Of a stretch of DNA of 64,000 nt, positions 8,337 through 17,562 are shown piece by piece. The DNA comes from JANXXV01 sp038230275 (GTDB lineage: Bacteria; Acidobacteriota; Terriglobia; Bryobacterales; Bryobacteraceae). The notes beneath the pieces were generated by a model that had not been told where the DNA came from, did not search any database, and worked only from the letters and a program-made list of their open reading frames with translations. The DNA lies in contig JBBRNO010000009.1 of NCBI GenBank assembly GCA_038230275.1, positions 1-64,000 of the forward strand, in the 5' to 3' direction. The position numbers and the translations under genes are program-made. Position 1 is the stretch's first letter. Every line of letters begins with the position of its first letter.

Positions 8337-8921
8337 TTATTTCTTCGACGGTTTAATGTCATATTTCCAGTCTTCCGGATTGCCTGGCGGACGGAATTCG
8401 TGAGTGCTGAAGACGCGAAAGCCGGTGTCATCAGGGCCAGCCACTTCCAGGATCAACGCCAGCGTCATGCGCGGGCCTTGGAAGTACTGCACGCGGATTT
8501 TGTGCAGGCCGCCTTTCAGCGTGATGTGCCCTTCTTCGGTTTGCATTGGGTGAAGATTGTCGTTGTCCACCACCTTCTTGTTGTCGATGTAGAGTTTCGA
8601 GCCGTCGTCACTGGAGAGCCGGAAGCGGTATTTGCCGGGTTTCTCGATCCAGAAGTTGCCGTGATAATCGATGGCGAACCACTCGAATTTGTCGGTGATG
8701 CCGGGGAAACCTTCGGCGAAATTGCGCGGCGGGATGTTGAGGGCGTGGGTGTAGACGGCGCCGATGGGTTTCATCTTGCGAAAGTTGGGAAGCCAGGCGG
8801 TACCTTCTTCCAGCAGGTAGATTTCACCGCGGAGACCATAGGCGTCGACGACGGTCACACCGAAGGTGGGGATGGGGGCTTGGAAAGCTAAAAGTCCGAA
8901 TAGCGTCGTAGCGAGCATCAT
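8337..8921 (-). CDS. Secreted PA14-domain protein
   Basis: A protein of 194 residues with a short signal peptide (residues 1-16). Residues about 50-175 match the PA14 fold, a carbohydrate-binding beta-barrel: EWFAIDYHGNFWIEKPGKYR, then FRLSSDDGSKLYIDNKKVVD, and the GGLHKIRVQYFQG strand. The SSDDGS loop corresponds to the PA14 ligand loop. It is probably exported and binds glycans or the cell surface; no catalytic domain is present. It lies upstream of and in the same direction as the TIGR03437 and YncE-like genes, so all three may form one unit of exported proteins. Confidence 0.8.
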   Translation of the reverse strand: MMLATTLFGLLAFQAPIPTFGVTVVDAYGLRGEIYLLEEGTAWLPNFRKMKPIGAVYTHALNIPPRNFAEGFPGITDKFEWFAIDYHGNFWIEKPGKYRFRLSSDDGSKLYIDNKKVVDNDNLHPMQTEEGHITLKGGLHKIRVQYFQGPRMTLALILEVAGPDDTGFRVFSTHEFRPPGNPEDWKYDIKPSKK

Positions 8922-8966
8922 TGGGGTTGGATTACAAAATTCTGGCGGACTTCGGTTAGGGTCGTT

Positions 8967-9143
8967 TCAGATCCGCAAGGTGAGCTTGCGATCGGCTGCC
9001 ACTGAGAACTGCACCGTTCCATTGGTCCTTGTGCCAGTGTATTCTCCAAGGTCGATCCAAATGTGGAATGAGGCGCCAGTACCGGTTTTGCGCCACACGA
9101 CACAGCCCGGCTGCCTGGGTGAAGAGCCTCCACCAAGGAGTAA
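8967..9143 (-). other. Possible 3' remnant of a beta-rich gene (open frame without a start codon)
   Basis: Between the TonB receptor and the PA14 gene one minus-strand frame is open for 58 codons and ends at a TGA at 8969-8967. It has no ATG; a GTG occurs in the first third. Its translation contains a plausible run of beta-strands (TGTGASFHIWIDLGEYTG, then TVQFSVAADRKLTLRI). The other two frames give low-quality sequence. I do not recognise a family. It may be the decayed 3' end of a lost gene or may be chance. Confidence 0.2.
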
Positions 9144-9153
9144 TCATGTCGCA

Positions 9154-12100
9154 TTAAAACCGGTAGTACAAGCCAAACTGAATCCGGCGCGGAGTTGACG
9201 AGGTTTCGGCGATTCGGCCGAAAGTGGTTGAGTTGATCGATTGATCGCCAATCCCGAACGAGGGGTGATTTGTCACGTTGGTGGCCTCGGCGCGGAACTC
9301 GATGGATTGGCGCTCTGTAATCTGGGTGCGTTTCACTACGCCGGCATCGAGGTTAAACGTCCACGGTCCGGAGAACATTCTGCGCTGGAGCGCGCCGATG
9401 GCGCCGGCTCCGGGATTGAAGAATACCTGTCCGGCGAAGGCGGGCGACCCATCGGCGGCTACGGCGCGGCCATCTGTTCCGATGGCAGAGGCATTCACAA
9501 AGAACGGACCGTCCCCGGTGATCCGCAACTGGAATAAATCGTCGAGTTGCCCCTTGGTCAAGGCGGTATTGGCAGTGTTGGTATCCGACCTTGTGCCACT
9601 GCTGCGGTTGAGCGTGCCTCGCAGGGAGAGTATGGAGAACGGCGCTCCCGATTGCCACGTCAGGATGCTGCTGGTGGTCCAACCGCTGAGCAGCGCGTGC
9701 AAAGGCCCGCCATGGAGGCGGTGGCCTTTGCCGAGCGGCAGATCGTAGGCGAAGTTGCCCTTGATGGCGTGGGTTAGATCGAAGTCGGCGCGGGCGCGTT
9801 CGATCTTGCCGTTGCCGAGGTCGAGGAAATGTTCCAGGCGTGTCTGGCTGGTGCCGGTGGAATCGCTGAGCACTTTCGAATACGTGTAATTGCCTTGGAA
9901 TTGCAGGCCGGTGGCCATACGGCGGCTGACGTCTACTTGCAGCGCGTCGTAGGTGGAGTTGGTGTAGTTGGTCAAGTAGTCGGCGCCTAGAGCGTTCGGA
10001 TTGGGGAAGAAGTTCACGCTGCCGTTATTGCCGTCGGATGTATATTGCGCTGCCATTTGCCCCACCTGTCCTGATTGCAGGTAGCGAATGTTGGTGGAAT
10101 TGGTGAGGTTGCCGGCGCGAGCCAGCTTCGGAAATACGGTCAACGGCTGGCTGCCGGGAAGGGCCGCATTGTAGGCCCCGCTCTTTCCTTGCGAGAGATT
10201 GAGGTTACTTTGCGCGCGTTTGAAGTCGTCCAAAAATCCGTTGCTCTTGATATCCACCTGGTTGTAATCGAATGCCCGATACCCCTTGGTGGCGTGGTTG
10301 CCCACGTAACGGACCTCGACGATTGCACCCTTAACTTCCTGCTGCATGCCGAAGCTCCATTGCTGGACGTAGGGAGTGCGAAGGTTGGGGTCAATCAGGC
10401 CGAACGCAGCGGTGGGGTCGTCGGCATGATTTTGCGAAAACGTGCGCGGGAGTTGGAACGCAGGCGCAGTGATTTGCGGCAAATTGCCCGTGAGCCGACC
10501 GGAGAGACCGTCCACTTCGATGCTGCTAATCAAGCCATCGTTGATTTCCGTGATTGCCTCCGCCGCAAGCAGCGTCTGATCGTTGACAAAATTTATGGTG
10601 TATCCGCCGCGGAGCGCTGTTCTGCCGTTGCCGAAGACATCCCAGGCCAAGCCCACGTTGGGTGCGAAGTTGTTCTTGTCGGTGTTGTACCAGGGACGTC
10701 CGGCTGACGATCCGGCAAAGTTTAGGGTGGAATCGGAGAGCAGTGTCGAGATCGCATTCCCGCCTTGCACCACTGGAAGAAGTTCGAGTGAATCGCGTTC
10801 ATTCACCGCGCTGTAGACGGTGTAGCGAACCCCCAGTGTGACGGTTAGCCGGTTGCTGAGCTTCCAGTTATCTTGCGCATAAAACGAATAGTCGTTTAAG
10901 GAAAAGTGCCGCAGATTCGGCGCGCCGTTTACATAGCCCGAAGTGCGGTTTGTCACATTGAACGTCTGGGTGTAGGCCTGAACGTAGCCGGCCAGCACGG
11001 CGAGAAGATCGTTTGCCTTGTTCAAATCCGTGGAGTTGATACCGGGAATCTGGCTGCGGGTCAGCCCGGTGTTGCCGGTTCCAATGCCCAGATAGTAAGT
11101 GGGAATGGTTCCGCTGGCATCCACCGCTGCCACGGTGATTCGCTGCATCTGGAAGCCAAACTGCACGTTGTGCCGCCCATGGATGAGCGTGGCGCCGTTG
11201 GAAAAATTGTACGTATTCGTGGCGCGCCCCTGCCTTTGGAATGGATTGATCGGATTGGCGAACAGTGGATCGAGGTTGAGAAACGATTGATCCACGAAAT
11301 AGCCGGGCGCTTTCTGCGAACTATCGAAATAGCCCGGAGACAAGTTGAAGCCGCCGCGCAGTTCGTTGGTGATACTGGGCGTGGGATTCCAGCGCCAGGA
11401 GGTGGAAAGAAAGTGGGAATGGTTCGTATTCGCCACCGTGGGAACTTGCGAAAAACTGGTGTCGGCATCGGGGCTGTCCAGATTGTCACGATTCCACAGG
11501 TAGGTTGTGGCGAAGGCGTTTTTGGTAGACAGGACGTAGTCTCCGCGAACGGTGTAATTGTCCCGGGTGCGGTTATTGCGCTGGTTGAATTGGTATCCGG
11601 CCGAGTTGACGCCGTCGCCCAGACCATTGCTGTTGATCTTTCCCGGGCCCGGCACCTGGGCCAGCAACTGTTGAATGACCGGATCGATTCCCACCTTCCC
11701 CAAGGTCAGTACGTTCACCTTCTGGCCGCTTCCATAAGTGAGGATGCCCTGGCGCGCATCGGCTGTGAGAACGGTCCGGTTGGCCGGCGACTGCTGTCGC
11801 AGCCGGTACGCCTCGTAGTTGGTGTAGAAGAAGAGTTTGTCCTTCTTAATCGGGCCGCCGATGGAACCACCGAGCTGATTCTGATTTAGGAACGGGCGGG
11901 TGACGCCGGCCTGATTGTTGAACCAGTCGTTGGCGGACGCAACGCTGTTGCGGTTGTACCAGAAGCTCGAGCCGTGAAATACATTGGTGCCTGACGGAGT
12001 GGTGAACGTGACTTGGGCCGAACCGCCGCCGACGGACGCGTTGGTGTTTGACGTGGACACGGTGAACTCGCTCACTTGATCCAGCAGCAGCATATTCGGC

Positions 12101-12693
12101 GAGAAATCCACCGCATTGTCGCGAAGGTAGTTGTCCTGGATGTTGATGCCGTCCATGGTGACGTTGGCATGGGAGGCGCGCTGGCCGTTGATTACGGTGT
12201 CGGCGCGACCGTTGGCGCTTACGCCGGCTTGGGTGAGAATGAGCGTGAACGGATCGCGGTCCAGCAGCGGCAGGCGGCGGATCTGTTCATTGGTGACGGT
12301 GGTGGAAATTTCAGCGTTGCTGGTTTGCACGGTTTGCGCGGCGGCGGAAACATCCACCGACTGCGTGGTGGAGGCTACATCCAGTTTGATGGTTGCGAGC
12401 ACGGTTTCGCGGCCTGGATCCACGTGCACCTGGCGTAGTGTGTACTTCATGAATCCGGTTGAGTCCACGGTGACGTCATAGGCGCCGGAGCGAACGCCCG
12501 CAATGTTGATAAGGCCGTCCTGCGTGGTTTGCGATGACAAGACTGGTTTACTGCCGCCGGTGAGAAAGACGTTGACCGTGGCGCCCGGCACGACGGCTCC
12601 GCTGCTGTCGGTCACCGTGCCGGTTAGCCGGCCTGTATCCTGCGCAAACGCGCATTGAACCGTCACCAGTAAGATCGCTAGGAAATACCGCAT
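9154..12693 (-). CDS. TonB-dependent outer-membrane receptor (Oar-like)
   Basis: A protein of 1179 residues. After a signal peptide (MRYFLAILLVTVQCAFAQ) comes a carboxypeptidase-regulatory-like domain (about residues 20-105: GRLTGTVTDSSGAVVPGATV), then a TonB plug domain (about 130-240, DTVINGQRASHANVTMDGIN) and a large beta-barrel ending in Phe (FGLYYRF), the usual Omp C-terminal signature. The order is that of Oar-like receptors expanded in Acidobacteria, thought to import large substrates with energy from TonB-ExbBD. There is no SusD partner nearby, as is normal in this phylum. ATG at 12693; the cupin gene is divergent, 67 bases away. Confidence 0.92.
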   Translation of the reverse strand: MRYFLAILLVTVQCAFAQDTGRLTGTVTDSSGAVVPGATVNVFLTGGSKPVLSSQTTQDGLINIAGVRSGAYDVTVDSTGFMKYTLRQVHVDPGRETVLATIKLDVASTTQSVDVSAAAQTVQTSNAEISTTVTNEQIRRLPLLDRDPFTLILTQAGVSANGRADTVINGQRASHANVTMDGINIQDNYLRDNAVDFSPNMLLLDQVSEFTVSTSNTNASVGGGSAQVTFTTPSGTNVFHGSSFWYNRNSVASANDWFNNQAGVTRPFLNQNQLGGSIGGPIKKDKLFFYTNYEAYRLRQQSPANRTVLTADARQGILTYGSGQKVNVLTLGKVGIDPVIQQLLAQVPGPGKINSNGLGDGVNSAGYQFNQRNNRTRDNYTVRGDYVLSTKNAFATTYLWNRDNLDSPDADTSFSQVPTVANTNHSHFLSTSWRWNPTPSITNELRGGFNLSPGYFDSSQKAPGYFVDQSFLNLDPLFANPINPFQRQGRATNTYNFSNGATLIHGRHNVQFGFQMQRITVAAVDASGTIPTYYLGIGTGNTGLTRSQIPGINSTDLNKANDLLAVLAGYVQAYTQTFNVTNRTSGYVNGAPNLRHFSLNDYSFYAQDNWKLSNRLTVTLGVRYTVYSAVNERDSLELLPVVQGGNAISTLLSDSTLNFAGSSAGRPWYNTDKNNFAPNVGLAWDVFGNGRTALRGGYTINFVNDQTLLAAEAITEINDGLISSIEVDGLSGRLTGNLPQITAPAFQLPRTFSQNHADDPTAAFGLIDPNLRTPYVQQWSFGMQQEVKGAIVEVRYVGNHATKGYRAFDYNQVDIKSNGFLDDFKRAQSNLNLSQGKSGAYNAALPGSQPLTVFPKLARAGNLTNSTNIRYLQSGQVGQMAAQYTSDGNNGSVNFFPNPNALGADYLTNYTNSTYDALQVDVSRRMATGLQFQGNYTYSKVLSDSTGTSQTRLEHFLDLGNGKIERARADFDLTHAIKGNFAYDLPLGKGHRLHGGPLHALLSGWTTSSILTWQSGAPFSILSLRGTLNRSSGTRSDTNTANTALTKGQLDDLFQLRITGDGPFFVNASAIGTDGRAVAADGSPAFAGQVFFNPGAGAIGALQRRMFSGPWTFNLDAGVVKRTQITERQSIEFRAEATNVTNHPSFGIGDQSINSTTFGRIAETSSTPRRIQFGLYYRF

Positions 12694-12759
12694 TGCTGTT
12701 ACCTACTATTAACCCACTTTGCGCCCGATTGTTGCTGATCGGGATAGAATGGCAGTCCT

Positions 12760-13110
12760 ATGACGCACTACGAATGGGACAAGGTTCCGACGGAAGTATT
12801 GAGCGACACCATATCGCGGAAGATCATCACTGGGGAGAAGGCGATGGTGGCGCAGGTATTCATCGCCAAGGACGGAATTGTGCCGCTGCACCATCATGAA
12901 AGCGAGCAAATTACCTACATTCTGAAAGGCGCGCTGCACTTTAAGCTGGAAGGGCGCGAGGTGACGGTGCATGAAGGCGAGGTGCTGCACATTCCGTCCT
13001 TTGTGCCGCATGAGGCGGTGGCGCTGGAGGACACCATCGACCTGGACATTTTCAGCCCCATCCGGCCCGATTGGCTGGACGGTTCCGATGCTTATCTGAG
13101 GAGAAAATAG
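12760..13110 (+). CDS. Cupin-domain protein
   Basis: A protein of 116 residues made of a single small cupin barrel (Cupin_2). Motif 1 is visible as PLHHHESEQITYILKG, with a His cluster and Glu as metal ligands, and motif 2 as GEVLHIPSFVPHEA with the last His ligand. It is probably a metal-dependent sugar- or keto-acid-handling isomerase, oxygenase or binding protein. Only three bases separate its stop from the next SDR gene, so the two are an operon; such cupin/SDR pairs are often part of uronate or keto-sugar catabolism, which is inference here. Confidence 0.82.
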   Translation: MTHYEWDKVPTEVLSDTISRKIITGEKAMVAQVFIAKDGIVPLHHHESEQITYILKGALHFKLEGREVTVHEGEVLHIPSFVPHEAVALEDTIDLDIFSPIRPDWLDGSDAYLRRK

Positions 13111-13113
13111 CCC

Positions 13114-13902
13114 ATGGATATGGGGATTCAGGGGCGCGTGGCGGTGGTGGCCGCCTCCAGCACGGGGCTGGGGAAAGCGGTGGCTTTGGGGCTGGCACGG
13201 GAGGGAGTGAAGCTGGCTATCTGCGCGCGTACCGGCAGCACGCTGGAAGCCACGGCACAGGAAATTCGCGAATCCACTGGAACGGAAGTGTTGGCTCGCG
13301 TGGTGGATGTGTCGGTCGAGGCGCAGGTGCGCGATTTCGTGGCTGAAACGCGGCACCGGTTTGGCACGGTGGACATTTGTGTGGCGAACGCCGGCGGGCC
13401 GCCATCGAAGCCGTTCGACCAGACCACGGTGGCCGAATGGGAAGGCGCGGTGCAACTGAATCTGATGAGCACGCTGTACTTGGTGCGCGAAGTTCTTCCG
13501 GCCATGCGGGCGCGGAAATGGGGGCGGATTATCACGATTACGTCCGTCGCCGTGAAGCAGCCGCTGGAAGGGTTGGTGCTTTCCAATTCGGTTCGGGCGG
13601 CCGTGGCGGGTCTGGTGAAGAGCCTGGCGAACGAGTGCGGCGCGGACAACGTGCTGGTTAACAACGTATGCCCCGGTTTTACGGCAACGGCGCGGTTGAA
13701 GGGGCTGGCGGACAAGCTGGCGCAAGCCGAGGGAATGAGCCTGCAGGCGATAGAGGCGCGCTGGACTGGGCAGATTCCCATGCGGCGGCTGGGCGAACCG
13801 GACGAGTTTGCGAACCTGGTGGTGTTCCTGGCATCCGAGCGCGCGAGCTATATCAACGGCACCTCCATCGCGGTGGATGGCGGCCTGGTGAAGGGGGTCT
13901 AA
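13114..13902 (+). CDS. SDR-family oxidoreductase, atypical (catalytic Tyr and Lys replaced)
   Basis: A protein of 262 residues with the full Rossmann layout of short-chain dehydrogenases: N-terminal nucleotide motif AASSTGLG (residues 13-20), the NAG motif (VANAGGPP), catalytic-type Ser at 144, and the C-terminal NGTSIAVDGGLV. The usual YxxxK is replaced by S157 and R161 (sequence LSNSVRAAVAG), and the first Gly of TGxxxGxG is Ala14. This matches the BKR-like SDR subgroup, which is known to lack the complete tetrad. Its reaction is therefore uncertain even though automatic annotation would call it a 3-oxoacyl-ACP reductase. It is coupled to the cupin gene. Confidence 0.85.
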   Translation: MDMGIQGRVAVVAASSTGLGKAVALGLAREGVKLAICARTGSTLEATAQEIRESTGTEVLARVVDVSVEAQVRDFVAETRHRFGTVDICVANAGGPPSKPFDQTTVAEWEGAVQLNLMSTLYLVREVLPAMRARKWGRIITITSVAVKQPLEGLVLSNSVRAAVAGLVKSLANECGADNVLVNNVCPGFTATARLKGLADKLAQAEGMSLQAIEARWTGQIPMRRLGEPDEFANLVVFLASERASYINGTSIAVDGGLVKGV

Positions 13903-14005
13903 AGTCAAGCCGCGATTTCCCATTGCGCCCCCATTTGGTGTATGGTATTTGCACCGGAGAGCCAAAGAAGGGACTTTCGCTTTCCGCTCTAGGGGGATCC
14001 GATCC

Positions 14006-17000
14006 ATGCATTGCACCAAGAAGCTGTTCGCCGCTTTCGCCTTGTTCGCGGGCGCGGGCCTTTTCGGCCAAACGGACCGCGCGAATTTAACTGGTTCCGT
14101 GACCGATCAATCCGGAGCCATTGTGCCGGGAGCAACGGTCGCGGCAATCCACGTAGCCACGAATGCAACTCGCAGCGCCATTGCAAGTTCCGAGGGCGAA
14201 TATGTCCTTCCGCAGTTAATCGTTGGCGAATATCGTATAAAGACCGAAGCCGCCGGGTTTAAGACTTCCGTGAACTCGGGAATTATGCTCACACCCGGCG
14301 CCACGGTGCGGGCCGATATTTCCCTGCAGATCGGACAAGTGAGCGACTCAATCCAGGTGACCACCCAGGCGACGCTGCTGCAGACCGATTCGGCGCGGGT
14401 GAATACTGCCGTGACGCCTAAGTTCGTGGAGGATCTACCCCTGGTTGTCGGCGGCCAGCTGCGATCTCCGCTCGATCTGGTTTCGGTGGTGCCGGAGGCG
14501 AAAGGCGCGGGAAATATCACGGTGGCAGGCGGACAGGAAGGCGGCTGGGATTTAACCATAGACGGTATCTCGGCCACTCCGGCCGCGCCCTTCGAGCAGC
14601 GGCTGTGGACGATGGTGAATTCTCCTTCGGTTGATGCAATCCAGGAATTCGCGGTGGACACGAACGGATTCAAGGCGGAGTTCGGACATGCCGGGGGCGG
14701 CGCATTCGCATTCGTTTCAAAGTCCGGCACGAATCGGTTCCACGGCAATCTTTACGAATTTCTACGCAACGATTATCTGGATGCCGCAGGATTCTTCGAC
14801 AACGCAAACAATAAACGGAAACCCGTGCTAAAGCAGCATGATTTCGGTGGAACGGTGGGCGGGCCGGTGTGGATCCCGAAGATCTACGATGGCCGCAACA
14901 AGTCGTTTTTCTTTTTCTCCAGCGAGTTTTTCCGCAACCGCACCGGCCCGCGCGCCGATCAGTTCACCATCCCCTTGCCTGAAATGTATCAGGGTGATTT
15001 TTCCAACTGGAAGGATCAGAGCGGGGTGCTGCTGCCGATCTACGATCCGGCTACCACTGAACTGCAGGCCAATGGAAGCTATACGCGCACGCCTTTCCCG
15101 GGAAACAGGATTCCCGCAGGCCGCTTCAGCACCGTGGCCAAGAATGTGCTGCCGCTGGCGACCATGAAGCCAAACCTCGGCGACACCCGCGGGATCCTTA
15201 ACCCGAATCCGCGGAACAATTTTCTTACCACCACCGGCGCCCGCGCCGACCCCTGGGACAAGTGGAGTATCAAAGCCGACCAGTTGCTGGGGGACAAACA
15301 TCGCGTGGGCTTTCTGTTTCAGAAGAACCGCACGCTGCAACTTGCCGTCGGAGACCCTCCCGGACTCCCAGGCCCTTTGAATAACGGTTTTCAGTACGGC
15401 GATACGTGGACGAAAGTCTACCGCGGCACGCACGATTGGAACATCACGCCCACCATACTCAATCACCTCGCGGGCGGTTTCAACGACTGGGGGCAGGTAC
15501 GGCGCGCCGGGGATCCGTCCTACAACAAGGGCTGGGCTCCCAAGCTGGGACTGAAGAATACCGCGCTGCCCGATCTGCTCTTTCCGCAATTCGGCTTCGA
15601 CGGGTACTCCACTTGGGGGCGCGCCGAGTATGGAGGTTCCTTCAACAAGACGGCGGCTTTTACCAACGATCTGAACTGGGTGAAGGGTGCGCATACTTTA
15701 AAGTTCGGCGGCCAGTTCCAGGAAGATCACTACAACGGCTACGGATCGCATTCCGCCAGCGGCTCGCTGAACTTCGGACGGACATCCACCAGCGCGCCTC
15801 TCGACACTACGAACACTTCCGGCAATGGATTCGCTTCGTTTCTGTTGGGGCAAGTCAGTTCGGCAAGCCTGGAGACGAAGCGGGTGGTCTCCGATCAGTG
15901 GAAATACTATTCGCTTTATGCGCAGGACGACTATCGCGTGAATCGCAAACTGAGCATCAGCTACGGTATTCGCTGGGAGTACACTCCGCCGACGCATGAA
16001 GGTTACTTCCCGGACGGGTACTCGAATTTCAATCCAACGCTGGCCAATGCGTATGCCGGCGGCCGGCTTGGCGGAATTGAATACGCCGGCACGGGAGAAG
16101 GGCGCACCGGCACGAAAACGCTGTACGACGGCTGGCCCTACGGCTTCAGCCCGCGGCTGGGGCTTGCCTACACCTTCAATGACAAGACGGTTGTGCGCGC
16201 CAGCGGCGCACGCACGTTCGGATCCATGAAGAACACCGGCGGCAGTTCGCACTTCCAGGGGTTCATCGGCAGCTATCCGTTTAATTCTTCGAACGGTAAT
16301 TTGTCCCCGGCCTTCCTGCTGGATGAAGGTTATCCCGCCTGGCCGGCGCCGCCGTTTCTGCGGAGGGAAGGCCAGAATGCGGCCAATCCCGCTTCGAACG
16401 ATGCCAACTACTGGCAGTCCTACGACGCGGGCCGTCTGCCGGAATTCTACAACTGGAGCATCGGTATTCAGCGCGCTCTTCCGGGGGACATGGTGATTGA
16501 AGCGGCCTATAACGCGCAGTTGGGCCGTCACCTGGCGACCAGCGCGGTTTCCATCAATCAGATCGATCCGGCAATCTTTTTCGGTTGGTCGCAGAAACTG
16601 GGCGGTGTGGATGCGGCCCGAACTCTGTTCAACTCCGATATCACGTCGGCCGCGGCCCGCAGTGCCGGCATCGGGATGCCGTACCCGAATTTCCGCGGCA
16701 CGGTGAAACAGGCTCTTCGCCCGTACCCGCAGTTCAATAACATCAACACGGGCGGTGACGGCGGCGATCGCAGCGGATCTTCCACCTATCATGCCTTCGT
16801 CTTGAAATGGGAGAAGCGCTATTCGTCCGGGCTCACGTTCTTGAACAGTTACGTGTATTCAAAGATCTTTACGAACGCCGACACCGCGAACGCGAGCAGC
16901 GGCTCTACCATGACGCAGTACAATCGTGCGTTGGACAAGACGGTGGCCATCAACGATCAGCCGCATAACCTGAAGTTCAGTTATAGCTATGAGCTTCCTT

Positions 17001-17557
17001 TCGGCAAGGGGAAAGCGTTCCTCAGCAGCGGCGTTGCGGGCCAGGTACTGGGGGGCTGGCGCGTCGCAGGCATTCACCAGTACGCTTCGGGAACGCCGAT
17101 GAGCGTGAGTCCCGGCTACGGATTCGAGTTTTTCGGCGGCAACCGTGTTTCGGTGAACAGTCTGGAAGGATGGAAGAACACCAGCTACGCCGGCGAGAAG
17201 TTCGATCCGAACAAAGATCTGTGGTGGGATGTGACGAAGTTTAACAAGACACCGACGGACGTGCGGCCCGGTAACGAGACGGTTGTTTGGGTTTCGAAGT
17301 CGAGCCTTGGCACTGCGCCGGTTCGCAATCCCAGCATGAGGTCGCCGTGGAATCTGAGTGAGAATCTGTCGGTTGCGCGCACGTTCCGGTTTGGGGAACT
17401 GGTGCGGCTCGATTTCCGGGGAGAGGCGTTTAATTTGCTGAATCGCGTGCGCTGGGGCGGTCCGGATGGCGGGCTCACCAGTAACAATTTCGGGCGAGTA
17501 ACCAGTTTGGGGAATTCGCCGCGCCAACTGCAACTGGGCATGAAGGTCGTTTTCTAA
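14006..17557 (+). CDS. TonB-dependent outer-membrane receptor (Oar-like)
   Basis: A protein of 1183 residues. I place the start at ATG 14006 because MHCTKKLFAAFALFAGAGLF followed by GQ is a proper signal peptide and a GGGGG run lies about ten bases upstream; the frame is open back to 13949. Domains: carboxypeptidase-regulatory-like domain (about 20-110, NLTGSVTDQSGAIVPGATV), plug (about 120-230, TVAGGQEGGWDLTIDGIS) and a 22-strand-type barrel ending MKVVF. It is followed after five bases by a PQQ-dependent dehydrogenase and then a cytochrome, so its cargo may be a substrate or cofactor of that periplasmic oxidation chain (inference). Confidence 0.92.
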   Translation: MHCTKKLFAAFALFAGAGLFGQTDRANLTGSVTDQSGAIVPGATVAAIHVATNATRSAIASSEGEYVLPQLIVGEYRIKTEAAGFKTSVNSGIMLTPGATVRADISLQIGQVSDSIQVTTQATLLQTDSARVNTAVTPKFVEDLPLVVGGQLRSPLDLVSVVPEAKGAGNITVAGGQEGGWDLTIDGISATPAAPFEQRLWTMVNSPSVDAIQEFAVDTNGFKAEFGHAGGGAFAFVSKSGTNRFHGNLYEFLRNDYLDAAGFFDNANNKRKPVLKQHDFGGTVGGPVWIPKIYDGRNKSFFFFSSEFFRNRTGPRADQFTIPLPEMYQGDFSNWKDQSGVLLPIYDPATTELQANGSYTRTPFPGNRIPAGRFSTVAKNVLPLATMKPNLGDTRGILNPNPRNNFLTTTGARADPWDKWSIKADQLLGDKHRVGFLFQKNRTLQLAVGDPPGLPGPLNNGFQYGDTWTKVYRGTHDWNITPTILNHLAGGFNDWGQVRRAGDPSYNKGWAPKLGLKNTALPDLLFPQFGFDGYSTWGRAEYGGSFNKTAAFTNDLNWVKGAHTLKFGGQFQEDHYNGYGSHSASGSLNFGRTSTSAPLDTTNTSGNGFASFLLGQVSSASLETKRVVSDQWKYYSLYAQDDYRVNRKLSISYGIRWEYTPPTHEGYFPDGYSNFNPTLANAYAGGRLGGIEYAGTGEGRTGTKTLYDGWPYGFSPRLGLAYTFNDKTVVRASGARTFGSMKNTGGSSHFQGFIGSYPFNSSNGNLSPAFLLDEGYPAWPAPPFLRREGQNAANPASNDANYWQSYDAGRLPEFYNWSIGIQRALPGDMVIEAAYNAQLGRHLATSAVSINQIDPAIFFGWSQKLGGVDAARTLFNSDITSAAARSAGIGMPYPNFRGTVKQALRPYPQFNNINTGGDGGDRSGSSTYHAFVLKWEKRYSSGLTFLNSYVYSKIFTNADTANASSGSTMTQYNRALDKTVAINDQPHNLKFSYSYELPFGKGKAFLSSGVAGQVLGGWRVAGIHQYASGTPMSVSPGYGFEFFGGNRVSVNSLEGWKNTSYAGEKFDPNKDLWWDVTKFNKTPTDVRPGNETVVWVSKSSLGTAPVRNPSMRSPWNLSENLSVARTFRFGELVRLDFRGEAFNLLNRVRWGGPDGGLTSNNFGRVTSLGNSPRQLQLGMKVVF

Positions 17558-17562
17558 GAAGA

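Noticed and set aside
10906..11889. Plus-strand frame of 327 residues
   Set aside because: Mirror of the TonB barrel on the other strand; no domain or start signal.
12709..14019. Minus-strand frame of 436 residues, His/Arg/Gln-rich
   Set aside because: Antisense to the cupin and SDR genes, both of which have clear families.
15698..16792. Minus-strand frame of 364 residues
   Set aside because: Antisense shadow of the TonB receptor at 14006-17557.
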